Below are positions 24,920 through 36,957 of a stretch of 64,000 nt of DNA, piece by piece. The translations under genes were made by a program, and so were the position numbers. This stretch comes from Candolleomyces eurysporus (lineage: Eukaryota > Basidiomycota > Agaricomycetes > Agaricales > Psathyrellaceae): the NCBI GenBank assembly GCA_027579435.1, contig JANBPK010000860.1, forward strand, positions 62,001-126,000. Reading direction: 5' to 3'. Every line of letters begins with the position of its first letter. The first letter of the stretch is position 1. The notes under the pieces were generated by a model that saw nothing but the letters and a program-made list of their open reading frames with translations, made no database searches and was not told the DNA's origin.

Positions 24920-27900
24920 TGATGAGATTTCAGTGTCGATCGTAGAGATTCCCATCTTGCCGCGCACGCAGTAGCTGTAGCCAAGTCTCTTCCCTCTATT
25001 CTTTTTTATGCTTCTTGTTGCTGTTTACATGTCGAATTGCTGTGGTGCTCCGTAGATTTTTTAAAGCCATATGTACGTTCAAATTTCATTCTCTTCTCTT
25101 TCTGGGAAGTCCCTGGCGTTTACATATTCTTGCCCATTGGCGCGGCCTGGTGACCTACAACACGTTAACTGCAGGTCCAGGGTCTACATACATATTTTTT
25201 TTCTCCTTTTCGCAGTTCGCAGTCAGGGTTACGTGATGGGGCTCTTCTGACCGTGGTTGGAAAAGATTAAATGTACATATGATGGAGGTAGAACTGATGC
25301 CAGGCGCGTTTCAGGCGTCCCAACTAAGAAAGGGCAAGGATTCATCACCCAGATGCGTAACTTTGCATGCTGATTCTAGAGTCTAGGCACAAGTTTCCCA
25401 TACATCAGCGATCCAAGGACCAAGAGACGCACAAGGATGCACATATACGTCCACACTACCATTTAAGCGAGACCCTTGAACTGCGCGATCTGCGTTCTGG
25501 TCGCAGCAGAAACGTATCCGTCGGTTATGGTGATTGGTTGTTGGTAGGTTTTTCAACGCTGTGAGAACCAGATAACTGGGCGAGATCGAGCTTTTGGGGG
25601 AAAAACCAAGCGTCCGCTATGGTGACTAATATGGCTGCATTGCCTGCACTGGGGTTTGAATGTTGTTGTACGACTCGAGGTCGCCGTGTGGGTCCGTCGT
25701 GTAATGCACATTCTGCCAATATGGCACACGCTTGGTGCCCGGGCGCTTGATGTCGATCGAAAGTTAACCTAGCGCACACCTTGCTGCCTCACGCGAAGCA
25801 TGAGGAGAGTATTTGGAACGTATGCCAAGTACGTATAACAAGACTAAATTATCCTCCCTCTCGAAATTCTCTGAGCCTCACGGGACTGTGTATATGTCCT
25901 TGCCGCACATCGGCTTCGGCAATGTTGCGGTGTCGTCCCATTCGGGTGCTACATTCCCCCCCCCTCGAGGCTGTGCATTCATTCCCGCTAGTGTATAGGT
26001 TCATTTTCGAGTGACCGGCGAGACTCCTTACCTACACGGTGAGCTTTGATTCCTTGGCTGCGGTCCTGGAAGTTCGGGGCCGGCTGATGGTGAGGAAAAT
26101 GCGTAAGTCCGGACAATGCCCGCACACGAATTCCCGAGTTTCCTTGATGTACGTACCGTTCCACCCTTCCTCCGTGTCCTATGTTTGGACGGTTCAAACG
26201 TCATGCTCGGGTGCCTGACCGTGACCTCCTCGATCTTGATCCTTCACGCTGTTCAGCCTCTCAATTGGCCTTGTTCCTCTTGGAGTTCCAGTGAGCTCAA
26301 TATCGCTGATAGGCCACCTCTTCACATCGCTTTATGTCATATCCGCTGAGGATTCTATTGAAGGGAATCCTGTGGAGCTGCTGTCCACTTGCGTCTATGG
26401 AAAGAACGTGCTGTGGCGGGCCAGGCCGTTCTAAAAATCATCATCAGACCACTCAATTTTCCAGTCGACATTTTCAGACGATTTATCCAATGGGAGGTGA
26501 AACTCAACTTGGAGTCACTTATTCAACTCAATGTACATACATTTAGATATTCAATGGGTAGCCCGATGCTGATGGGACTAGAGGTGCATTCAAAGCTCTC
26601 ATGATTGGGACTTCAAGATCGTGAAGTGGAACGACCGTGGAGCTGTCAAATGGGGAATTTGACTTCTACGGGCAGTTGTACTACACGAATATCGTCATGT
26701 AATCAATGTGTCGTGGTGAAAGGCGAAGATAACGGCATTGCTCGAATTGAAATCGGAATGCGCTCCGTTCACTTGATTCAGTCCGCCCGGATCCCGTCAG
26801 TGGGTCACCAAAGACGAAGCCCACAGTGGACATAGTGAGGTTTTGTAAACGTCCAGGTCAGCATTGACGTCGATTTGGATACCGCTCTCAGGCCAATGAT
26901 CACTGATGGGCGCTGAGGCGGGCTAACGTTATCGCTTGCCAGTGGCGTCCGTCATCAAACACGCTCCCGGCCACTCCGGCGTCGACCTATCAAATTGCCG
27001 TACGATTGAATACACTGCACGAATATAAGACGTCCGCGGACACCGAGATGTCATGTCTAAACTGGCAAGCACATCGTGGTTCGTGACGATCTGGCCTTGA
27101 GGCGTGGAAAGTCTGAATTCATCAGCGCCCAAAGGCGTTACCAAGCCGGAACTTGAAGTCAGTGTATTGGTGATCTCCCCAGGGCCGTTCTTCATCGCGC
27201 TCGCATGTAAAAGCATGTCGTACTCCCAGTTATCAGTCTCTAATATGTGCGAAGAAGCAGATCATCAGGTCTCTGCACCGAAGTCATACTACTAGGGAAA
27301 TTTCGTGGAATGGGCCCCTTCTAGAGTACTCAATCCACACTATCCTGAATGCGAGCAACTGCCCAAAGCAAATTGTTAGAGTACTGCGCCAAAGTCATGT
27401 TACTAGAGACATTGTGTAAAAATATTCGCTTCTAGACACTCAATCCACAGTATTCGGAATACAGAGATAAACCAAGATAGGTGGGACACAGCGACAATAA
27501 GGGTTTTTGGCGATGCAGTACAAATTCGACCCTTCAATCCACTAGCTCATGTACGGAGTCGCGATTTTATTTCAGCGAACATCGCTAAAGGAAGAGACTG
27601 CGGAGAAAAGGCAGCGTAGAGGCAAACAGTAAGGCCTAAGTGTAGTTCGTCATAGTAAAGGAGTGACTACACCGCCCGTATTTGATGGTCCACCCCTTCG
27701 ACGTAGACATTCGTCAGCCCAAGTTAACGGTAAGGGATATCTGGAGGGTGGCGACAACAATCTGACCAGTCATGGCGCGTATTACTGGCGTAGGAAGTCA
27801 AGGCCGCGTTGCGTACTCGATTACTCGGTCGCTAGATCAACAAACCTGCTATCAACCAGCACTGTCGTATTCAACGGTGTCACATATGTCGATGTCTACA

Positions 27901-28577
27901 GCCGCATACATGTTGTCACTTTCGATGGCGAGTCGAGTCGAAGGGTCATACGTAGCTCCCGCCGACGATGATCTACGTTACCAAATCTCCATTTTCTGTA
28001 CACGTATTCTGCTACGGGAGCCATACTCGAAACCGGCGAACGCTACCCCCTCCATAATGCCACTCTGGCACTCAGGAAATTGTCGTTCGTTGAGTCATAG
28101 GCTGGTACTTGGACCAAAGTGGTGAGAGGAAAGAACTTATGCGGATGCATGCGCCAGCGGGATATGGCAAGACTTCAGTCGCTGTGCCCATCACGCGTCA
28201 CGGAGAAGCTGCGAGTTGTAAAAGGGAGAACTCATTCTTGGTCGAAGAGATATTATTTGGTCGTCTGAGTCCAGTATACTGCGCTTTTCGTGATTACGTG
28301 CGCCTACCAGCTTGCTCTATCCATCCCCGAAAAGTGCATCAACTCAAACCGTGACCGCGAAGTGTAGAGAAGAAGTACGCGGAGGATCAGGGAGTCTTTC
28401 AGATCCGGGTCCTCAAGCTCACCCGCTGTCTTCAGCCCCATCGACTTCCCTTTTCCTTTCTCATCCCCAGCAGGCCCCCGGCCTGAATCAAGCAGTACTA
28501 GCATTTTCCGTGAAGCCGTGGAGACTCTCGATTTCTACGAAGCCGGGGACTAACAAAACGATGTTACAATATTGAGA
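24920..28577. other. Gene-poor tract with a diverged direct repeat
   Basis: No frame with domain, signal or splice support was found. A diverged tandem repeat lies at about 27275-27463. Frames at 27663-27971 and 27772-28125 overlap each other and show no family. I consider the tract non-coding or decayed. Confidence 0.4.
27275..27463. repeat. Diverged direct repeat, period about 111 bp
   Basis: Copy 1 (about 27275-27354) and copy 2 (about 27386-27463) share GC[A/G]CC[G/A]AAGTCAT, TACTAG, CTTCTAGA, ACTCAATCCACA and GAAT blocks in the same order. Differences are mostly substitutions with a few indels, so the duplication is old. No open frame spans it. Confidence 0.6.
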
Positions 28578-28773
28578 GGGCAGGGCTCTCTCTCATTGCA
28601 CCGTCTCTCGATCAAGCAGAGAGCGATGACAGGTGAACAGGCGAAGACGAGTTGGATTGGACGAGTAGAGGCCACGGGCAGGGCTCTCTCTCATTGCACC
28701 GTCTCTCGATCAAGCAGAGAGCGATGACAGGTGAACAGGCGAAGACGAGTTGGATTGGACGAGTAGAGGCCAC
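28578..28773. repeat. Perfect tandem duplication, 2 x 98 bp
   Basis: The unit from 28578 to 28675 is followed directly by an identical copy from 28676 to 28773. It begins GGGCAGGGCTCTC and ends GAGGCCAC. I saw no mismatch on reading both copies. The unit contains CT-rich and GA-rich stretches that could pair. No gene can be assigned to it. Confidence 0.9.
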
Positions 28774-29842
28774 ATGCTCTACCCTTCCACTGCTATCCAT
28801 CACATCGACGGTCCGTATGGCGACCCGTGGGGACTGCTGACAAGCGTCGTGTATAACTCAGCTGTATATTCTGTTATCTTTGCCTCTATCCCATCGTCCT
28901 GACTACGAGCTCTACGGACAACTCATGCGATCACGTCCCAAGGGAAATCGAAGTCTTCCTATGGAGGCTCTTGAGGACATCGTGACGTGCCGCTGAGTGG
29001 TCACTGGTAGCTATAGTTGGAAGCAGATATCACGCTGGCCCCTTGCATTGCGCGAATAGAGTTTGGATCGAATACACAACTGATTCGAAATCTCTGACCC
29101 TGACCATCGAAAGTGATGGGGGAGAGACTTTTCGAGAGAAGGTTTTCTTTATTGATACTCTTGAATGTACTCAGGCATTAAGCGTTCGCTTGGCTTCCAG
29201 GAAAACAAGTAATTGAGACTTATTTCCAACGAAAGCGAATCAATTATCAGTCCATGAGGTTACTGATCGGTTAAATTTGGAGTCTACTTTCTCCTTTATA
29301 CACAGGCCTACCAGGCCTGTGATTGCCTTCCCAGGTTCGCCCTGTCGAGGACTCCACCTCCATGAGTATGATCCTTTCAGGGTAGAATCCAAACACCCTG
29401 TGTCTACTGATCACATTGGTGAACGACAAGCGCAGAGTGGCTTCTCACACTAATAAGCAGACGAATCCAAGTTTAGACCTCATATATCTCGAGAAGACTA
29501 AGCACTTTCGGACGGACTTGACTTCGTTCATCCTGCTTTCCACCGCCTTAGCCTTCTTTGACACATACACTATTCATCATACCGACTTCGGAGTTCATCA
29601 CCTTCTGCATCATCCGAGCCCACATCGATGCCGATGGCGGCTGAAGTGAGAAACACTCAGGAAGCCTCCCTTGCCAAAGAAGAGAAGGCAATAGTTGGAT
29701 TCGACGGCCAAATTCCCTCATCTCTCGCAGCCCTGAAGTTTGAACGGACACAAACCCTTCACGGGATCCTCGAGGAAGTCTCCGTCCCCGAAAGCACGAG
29801 ATACGTAGCGTGTACGCATACAATCTCCGCTGGCTGTAACAT

Positions 29843-30493
29843 ATGTGTGTGTGGATGAGTAACATTCAAAGTTCGTTCGCATCGAGAATCTTGGAGGGAC
29901 ACATGATCGGCCCGAGTCCCTTACGAGTCATCTCACGGGGACGAGATGGACCAGAGAAGACTGGAGATGTCATACCATATCAATATGTCGGCGAGATTGG
30001 TCGAGTATTGTCGCCGAAATGCTTACTATCAATTCGAAGTGCAAAGTTGAACACATACATACCCTCAAATCAGGAACAACTACAAATTGCTTATGAGCCT
30101 TGGAAGATTCTCACCGCAGCCATTTTTGGTTGCGAAGAGACGGAGTGTGTCGCGGTTATGAGCCTCTATTCACAGACCTTTGGGGGATATCTCGAGTCAA
30201 TGGCGCCCATGAGTCACGCTCTGACTCTGGTGAAATCATGGTTAAATAGGAGCACTCGAAACCTGTGTCCTACCGACGGGTCTGGTTTTCGTCCTTGCTT
30301 GAAGGCCATCAGAAGCGAGACACCCCTTATCTTTCTCGCTGTCGGGTACCTGTTCAATATCGGAGGTATATGTCAGTACCTGATTCTCTCAGCCAGTAAA
30401 TGTAGGAGGCATCCATCTACGGACCGTTACTACAAAAAGCCTTTCACCGGGTTCTTCCCGGGATTCATTAAAATCTCAGAGAGAGGTACCTGA
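29843..30493 (+). CDS. Possible hypothetical protein, 216 codons
   Basis: An uninterrupted frame from an ATG at 29843 to a stop at 30493, notably long for this gene-poor tract. The product has mixed composition with one modestly hydrophobic stretch near residue 165 (LIFLAVGYLFNIGGI), no signal peptide and no recognised domain. No intron is needed. There is no paralogue in the window. It may be a chance frame or a remnant of an orphan gene. Confidence 0.25.
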   Translation: MCVWMSNIQSSFASRILEGHMIGPSPLRVISRGRDGPEKTGDVIPYQYVGEIGRVLSPKCLLSIRSAKLNTYIPSNQEQLQIAYEPWKILTAAIFGCEETECVAVMSLYSQTFGGYLESMAPMSHALTLVKSWLNRSTRNLCPTDGSGFRPCLKAIRSETPLIFLAVGYLFNIGGICQYLILSASKCRRHPSTDRYYKKPFTGFFPGFIKISERGT

Positions 30494-30839
30494 TGAGTCC
30501 AAGCACGTAATGCGACACGCAATCACAATGAATTTTGCTCCGCTGGGGCCACGCTGCGACAGTAAAAGCACATCAAGTGCGTTCTCATTGAATCTCTAGA
30601 ATTGCTTCAATTGCTGTTGTCAAAATTCGAGTATTCCAGCGCAACTATACATGTCTATGAGTGTGTAGATGCTTTACACGAGGTTTCGAGACGTATGCAT
30701 ACAGTCACCTAGAACAGACGGTTCGAGGTTGACTATGGGAAGGCCATAAACGGAAGCAGAAGCAAAGCGATCGGTACAGCTGGGCCCAACCGCAAGACGG
30801 ATCTCGTATGAGGCTTGTAGTCACGAGGAATCGAGGGGG

Positions 30840-31510
30840 CGGCTCGGACGTCCTTCACGCGCAGAGGATGTCTCAATCTTCAGGTCCTTGACAAACTCGT
30901 CGTAACGCGAATTATTACTATAATCAACGAACTGATCATGCAGCTGAGCATTGTCCCATGCGGCTTTCTTCTTGGCGAGTCTCTCAAAGTTGAGCTTTGA
31001 GATCGACGATCCGTAGTTGATTGATACCTCGCCTGGGCGTGAGCTCTTAGGTGCCTAGTCAGCGATTTGGAAAGCATCAGTTATAGAGCAGAGTCATAAT
31101 AAGAGCAAAAGCACTCGCCACATTTGCAGGATTGGAAAGCCGAAGTCTGCTTCTCGTCTCACCGGCTTGAATTGAATTCGCGTACATGCGACAGACTGAT
31201 GCTTGAAAGGGGGGTCGGGGCAAGTGGCTCACCTACGGCCTAGCGAGGGTGATATAAAGAGGATCCCTGGACCAGTGGCACCGCTGTGGGATAATAGGTA
31301 TTGGCAACGGGACAAAGGCGCTGAACAAGGGGCATGGCAATCCGTTCATTGAGCACGAATTGTGCTCCAGGTAAACTGGTTTCGTCTTTGGAGATGAATC
31401 ACCCACCCATATTGAGAGCATTTTCTTTACCGCTTTCAGGTGTGGTCCTTAGCTCAGTCAAGTTGTGTACCGCAGACCGAACCCGGTTGCATCCTGGCTC
31501 GTGCTTCTGA
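30840..31510 (-). pseudogene. Decayed coding tract, possibly C2H2 zinc-finger-like
   Basis: On the minus strand one frame from about 31510 downward is protein-like but interrupted by four stops (near 31403, 31240, 31160 and 31097). Pieces read HEPGCNRVRSAVHNLTELR, then LPGAQFVLNERIAMPLVQ, then SCKCGECF, and finally SLTRHLRAHAQARY, a pattern close to the Leu-x2-His-x3-His half of a C2H2 finger. An overlapping frame at 30840-31053 is also protein-like (SKLNFERLAKKKAAWDNAQL) and ends at a stop. Some stops could hide in small introns, but I could not build a consistent model. The family call is tentative. Confidence 0.3.
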
Positions 31511-32774
31511 TTGCTATTCTTGGAGAGGTTGGTCGGTTGAAAGTGACGTCAGCTTGAACCTTTGGCTAGCCTGAGCTCTGCTCCGGTTCTAGTAGCTCAA
31601 TCGCCTTCACGAATTTAGTCCTGCTTGAAGACTACGCGCAAGAGGGCTCGGATAGCCACGGCCCGCCATGCCAAAGGCGGCCCGACCGGTGCGTCGTCAT
31701 GGGATCTACGTGACCCAATCGAGGACGCTGGTGCGCTCTTCCAACACGCCAGGTTCATCTTGGATGCTCACGTCAAGCATCCACGCATCCTTGCTCCATC
31801 TAACTTGATGGCCAGCGCTCTTTTTGTCTGTACTCCCAATGGTTCGAAATGATGGGCGATAATCAGTCATCTCAGGGGTGCCACCCAAGCTTAACGGATA
31901 TTTGTCGCCCTATTGTCCAGGCTTCCCCGAGCTTTCGAGTTCCGCCTGCTGAGCTTCCACAAAAGCCTCGCAGTTGATCCTCTCCACGCTATCGAATATA
32001 TGAACTTTGGAAGCGGCTCGGACGGTTGGGGCCGCTCAATTCGCGAAGAGACGTAACCTATCAAGAACCCATCACGAGAGTGAGTCTGAACGTTCTATGA
32101 GAGAAATGGTCTAAACGGAGACGTGATTGACTCCAGACGTCCACTGCAGCTCGAGCTCGATGAGAGAAACGGCCCATAACGAGGTCTCGTCGACGATTGT
32201 TGGATCACCTCCAGGGACACTCCTGCTTCCCCAGACTTCGACTGGGATTTGCGTTTTGAAGCCTAGCGCGTATTCTGTTTATCCGGATATCCCACTGGAT
32301 CCCAGGCGTCGACACGGTCTCTCCGTCGAGGTCTGTCATGGGGCTTTAATACGTGGACAGCCTTGTTGAACTGACTATCGATCGAGATCTGTCCATGACT
32401 TGACTGCATGGAAGCAACCCAAGAGTTTTTATCGATTATGCTGGGGCGCTGACCTCACGGCTCCGTGTCACGGCCACAGCATCCTGCAGCTGTCAATGAA
32501 CAACACTTAAAAGGATAGACGACTGTCCCTAACGTAAGTCTTCGTGCCTGGGTTTCTCAAATTATGGTAACAGCGGACCTCAGAGCATCAATGAAGCCTA
32601 TACTATCATTATCCACCCACGTACACACGCACACAGAGAAGGTATCTTTCTGTGATCACGGAGCTAAAGAGGGACGAAAACATATAAAAGAGATTGCGAG
32701 GAGATCCCGAGAAAGCTAGGAGGTTAACTTCTCGTAACCCACCTTTCTTACGTCTCGCCACTTGTTTTCTCGAA
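31511..32774. other. Intergenic, no gene seen
   Basis: Only short frames with no domains. The region just upstream of 32775 carries an AT-rich stretch (ACATATAAAAGAG near 32680) that may be a TATA-like element about 90 bp before the ATG of the next gene. Confidence 0.35.
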
Positions 32775-33683
32775 ATGTCCGACTCCAAGGTCGAGCTAGG
32801 CGAAAATAATGCCGTGTCCGCTGCTCCTCCCCCTGCCGCAACCCCTACCCCGGCCGTACCTGGTAACCCCACACCAGGGTGAGTAACTCATTTGGCGCTT
32901 TCAAACGAAGTGCGACATCGGCATTGTCTAACGTGTCGATCTACTCGCTAGAGGAATGTTCGCTTTCGCCGGTACCACTCTGCTCATGGTCATGTATAAC
33001 CTCAACGCCGGAGGAGTCACGACTCCCAATGTTCTCGTCGGAATGCTCATTTTCGCTGGTGGAATCACGCTCACTTTGGTCGCCTTGTTGGAATTTATCA
33101 GAGGAAACACGCTTTTCGCAACCGGTGAGTAACGGAATTTCAGCTCCAAGCCTCATCTATGGCTATAGTCACAACCATACGTGTATCGCTGACGCGGCTC
33201 GGCGATTTCAATAGCTTTCATGACCTTCAGCACCTTCTGGCTGAGTTACGGAGCCGTCTTGTCGCCTACTTTTGGCGTCTTGGAAGCATTCAAAGATAAT
33301 CCGGAGCAGATTGGTAAAGCTCTTGGGCTTTACCTCTTCATGTACTGGATCACGATCACGATGCTCCTTATCGCCGTCATTGGGAAGAGCAAGCTCTTCA
33401 CATGCTTACTTTCCTTCGCCTCCGCTGGAGTGCTTCTTCTCGCGTGCGGGCAATATACTGGGAAGAACGCGTAAGTCCGACCCTCCGAATCCCTCGTGTC
33501 TTTCTACCACTTTTCCGATTGACTCTCCGAGTAATTTACTGACATTAATCCGCGTTTTTGAATAGGGTATCAATTGTCGGCAATTCGTTCCTTCTTGTGG
33601 TTGTCGCTGAGGCATATTATATCGGGTTGGCGGCGCTTCTGATGTCTGAGCCTAACCCTGTTGTCAATCTGCCCTTGTTCTAA
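32775..33683 (+). CDS. GPR1/FUN34/YaaH (acetate uptake transporter) family membrane protein
   Basis: CDS join(32775..32878, 32952..33124, 33215..33470, 33566..33683), 216 aa; every splice keeps frame. The ~33-residue N-tail is Ala/Pro-rich and cytosolic-type. Six membrane segments follow, including FAGTTLLMVMYNL, LTLVALLEFI, FMTFSTFWLSYG, LGLYLFMYW, CLLSFASAGVLLLA and SFLLVVVAEAYYIGLAALL. The FWLSYG block and the overall six-helix layout match the family (monocarboxylate/proton or ammonium-linked export). The family signature NPAPLGL appears here as NPTPGGM, split by intron 1 at the second-last Gly. Plasma-membrane acetate or succinate transport is inferred from the family; the altered signature leaves substrate open. 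Confidence 0.88.
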
Positions 33684-35318
33684 GAAAGGTTGCCATGTAA
33701 CTCGTGTATGATTGCTAAAGGATTCCATTGTATCACTATCCAAATCGTATAAGAGAAGCGATGGCTGAGAATCTTGCGTTTGCTGGGCCAGAGTGATCAC
33801 TGTTACCGTCAACCAATCAACACGAGACCACAATAATCAGCGCTGGCTTTCTTCCACTTTGGATCCGATTTGACAGATTAACGATTAGGGAACCAGGCTC
33901 TGATGTTCGAATGTCTGGATATTGCATTGATACACCTCGATTACACGATTCCCTTAGGATCGAGGAGCTTCGACTTCACACCGATTCTATATAGTACGTG
34001 CTCACTTGAGCTAGTTTTGTGACCCCCACGAAAGGGGAGGCGGAGGATGAGAGACATTTCTAGGCCTTGGAGATCTGGACGAAATGTCCATGAGCGAGTG
34101 GTATATGCTGGTGAACAGAGGGGACACATTCGTGGCGAGTCCGAGACACTTCAAGTATGGAACAGTTCGTTCATGAGTTTCGACAACCATAATGAAATTG
34201 AGGGAGCTGGCGACACCGTTCCATCCGCCACTTCAAATTGGTGACATTTTGAAGTCGGGGAATGCTCTTGGGGACTACAAGTGAAAGACGGGACTTGAAT
34301 TGCCCGACAAACGACAGACGTTAAGTTATTGCTCGGAGTATACGTCGGTTCCATCATGATGGCTAGGGAATGGAAAATTCCATCACATCAAACACCTATT
34401 AAAGGACTACCTAAACACATCTCTCACAATACCCGAGTCATTGAACTTGGTGAAGGGTAGTAAGGTACGGCTTCTGACTCAGTCCGAACATCAAGAAACA
34501 GAAGCCAAAGGCGTCGAGCGCTTACAAGGCGAGAGGCGGATGCGGTTGTAGATCAACAATGCTCGGACCGGTATTATCGGCTGTTCCTCAGGGGCACAGA
34601 GGTGGCCGGGTGACATTATGTCCATGGTCTGCGCTTGAGATGCTGTTGGACAGGATGAACGCTCTGAGAGATATGATGAACTAGCTCGAACATCCGAGCG
34701 TCCTGCTCTAATTATGCCCAAGGAGCATGATCCTAGGATGTAGGATCCGGACATTGACAACCCGTATATTATTTCGTGATTTGTCTCCTGCCCATCTGGG
34801 GTAAGTCGCGGACCCTATTTGAGGATGCACCGGTGGCGGAATGGGTTGTACGATGGTCTGTGTCCAGGAATCAGGTTGTTCATGGAATTGGGGCCTCGCA
34901 GCCAGTGTCCACAGTCAATTGACGTATATACATGATTCTCCTTCGTAGGATTTAACCATCGATGACATGGTGAAAGTATTGCTGGCAACCCAGCATCCAG
35001 CTCACCCCTCGCAACTACAGATCAAATGTTCTGGGCGTCTCGCTTGTTGTCTCGGAAATTCGAAACGCCTGAATGGAGTACGGAATATGCCCAACAAAAG
35101 GACCCACGACTGTGTGATAGATGCGTTCTACCTGTCTGTCCTAAGAGATGTTGAAAGTTCCCGACCATCCAAAGGCACATCTCGTAAGGTATAAGCTAAT
35201 GAACCAAAAGATTTGGAAGAAAAAANTTGTATATATAGCCTGCCGTTCTTGCAAGAACAAACCAGCTCACGCTCCCCCGGACATTGCTACGACCCATTCA
35301 TCCCTACACTAGACCAGC
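33684..35318. other. Intergenic, no gene seen
   Basis: Frames of 60-89 codons on both strands without domains. N at 35226 touches an A run. A TATA-like ATATATAG lies at 35231-35238, about 80 bp before the ATG of the next gene. Confidence 0.4.
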
Positions 35319-36000
35319 ATGAAGACCTCCATCGTTCCCCGACTATTCGTCCTCCTCTATCTCTTCATCTCATTCTCAGAGTTGCTTGCGGCCCCCGCCC
35401 CTCGTCCTGATGTGAGAGAGCAGCCTCAATGAATCAATTATAGCGGGACTAACATCATTTCTAGGCGGTTGAACAGGAGCTCCTTGCTCCCGAGTATCCC
35501 AGCAGCTCCCTCGTAGAATTAAAACCGTGAGTTCTATGCTACACTTCCAAAGCTTGGTCTGTAAATTCACAGCATATCTTAGCTCAGCAAAGAAGTTCAT
35601 CAAGTATTTGCGTGAAAACGGGGCATCCCACCCAAGGATCTGCTTCTACAGCGGGAGGACTGGCGACGTGGGAGTGTGGAGGAATATGGCCAAGATCTCC
35701 AGCACATTGAGCTGCGAGTGGATCAGCAGCCTGATCGCCTTGGCTCAAATCCCGTCATCGGAAACAACGGATTGGACTGATGCTGCTGAATGGTCGGAGA
35801 CGTCTAGAGCTTTGGCGACGATCGCTCGAAATGAGGCGATCGTCATTCTTGGCCAGACATACAAGCCGGACAGTGTGTGGAGCACCGTCGAGCTGCCCAC
35901 TCTCAGGTCGTCGCGGGAGAAGGGTTTGATCACGAAAATCAGCCAGTATACGATGGAGGACGCAGAAGGAAAGCTCTCGGCGGCAATCGAGATATTTTAA
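35319..36000 (+). CDS. Small secreted protein of unknown function
   Basis: CDS join(35319..35411, 35465..35526, 35583..36000), 190 aa. Exon 1 encodes a clear signal peptide (MKTSIVPR, hydrophobic core LFVLLYLFISF, Ala-x-Ala-like end LLAAPAP). The mature domain starts PSAKKFIKYLRENGASHPRI and holds CFYSGRTG, ALATIARNEAIVILG and a short acidic C-terminus. The acceptor of the last intron was chosen because the next AG gives an immediate frame break. Only two mature Cys are present. The domain resembles small extracellular proteins common in Agaricomycetes, but I cannot name an activity. A decayed paralogous signal region lies 0.75 kb downstream. Confidence 0.75.
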
Positions 36001-36764
36001 CCTTTCGTCTTGGAGCTCATCATGTGAAGGGGCTGTCCAAGCTCAGTCTCCCTCCTAGTTACGCACTCAACGCTCAATGATTGTAGTCTATGTAATACTG
36101 CCAAATTTCGCATTAATTCTGCACCTAACACGCTTGGGCTTGTCAATGTCCTCAAGTATGCAACGAGACTAGAGATGAATGCGGTTAGACGAAGGATATT
36201 TCTCATGATACTGGTCACTCTGCCTTTAGAGGATTGAGAGGATATATGGACTGTTGTATCGACTGCTGAAGCGAACGCCGTATCTATAGATAGCTTTTGA
36301 GGGTATTACGATACCCTTCAAGTCGCCAGTAACAATTTCCTTGCGCTATTTATGGCTGTATCTACGCCTCAGCGGGTTTGAGGACCAATTTAGGTCCCAA
36401 CGTCCATGTACAACGCCTTCTGAGCACCTACAGCCACTTCCTTCAACTGACGACCCAAAGCTCATAATGAGCAACTACTGCCCTAAATAACTCTACTCAC
36501 TTACTGGCCGGAGATATCGAATCCCCTGAATCAAGTATGAGTGATGCACAAAAGATATGACGGGCGAATGCAAGGAAAATTCGTGCTGTCTGTCTCAACG
36601 ACGGGATGCCCGAAGTCCCACGTACGATCTGCAGAGGTTTACGGTCGTAGCGTGCAATCCGATGAAGGCGTATATATCGTCAGCCTCGCTGTCCAGGAAT
36701 ACCAACGGTCTGACCAACACTCAACTGTATCTCCTCTCCTCGCTGTATTATCGTCGACGTATCC

Positions 36765-36957
36765 ATGTACCTATCCGGCGATGAAGAACATCGTTATCTC
36801 CGTCTGCTTGCCATTCTCTACCTCTACGTCTCGTTCTCTGATGTACTTGCAGCGCCCACCGACGGAGCATATTATGTGGGTGGCAGTTGACGCAATCCCA
36901 AGTCCGTCCGCCAGCAGATTATGCCCAACGGATCTCTACTTCGCCGACTGGCAGTAG
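36765..36957 (+). pseudogene. Decayed partial copy of the secreted protein at 35319
   Basis: One frame reads RLLAILYLYVSFSDVLAAPTD, nearly matching RLFVLLYLFISFSELLAAPAP of the 35319 gene, followed by a donor-like GTGGGT at 36874 close to where that gene has its first intron. Nothing corresponding to the mature CFYSGRTG domain was found after it. The nearest ATG in the homologous position (MKN) is in another frame, so an indel separates start and signal core. I read this as a truncated duplicate. Confidence 0.5.

Noticed and set aside
27663..28125. Two overlapping plus-strand frames of about 100 codons
   Set aside because: Different frames of the same DNA, no family, no splice logic.
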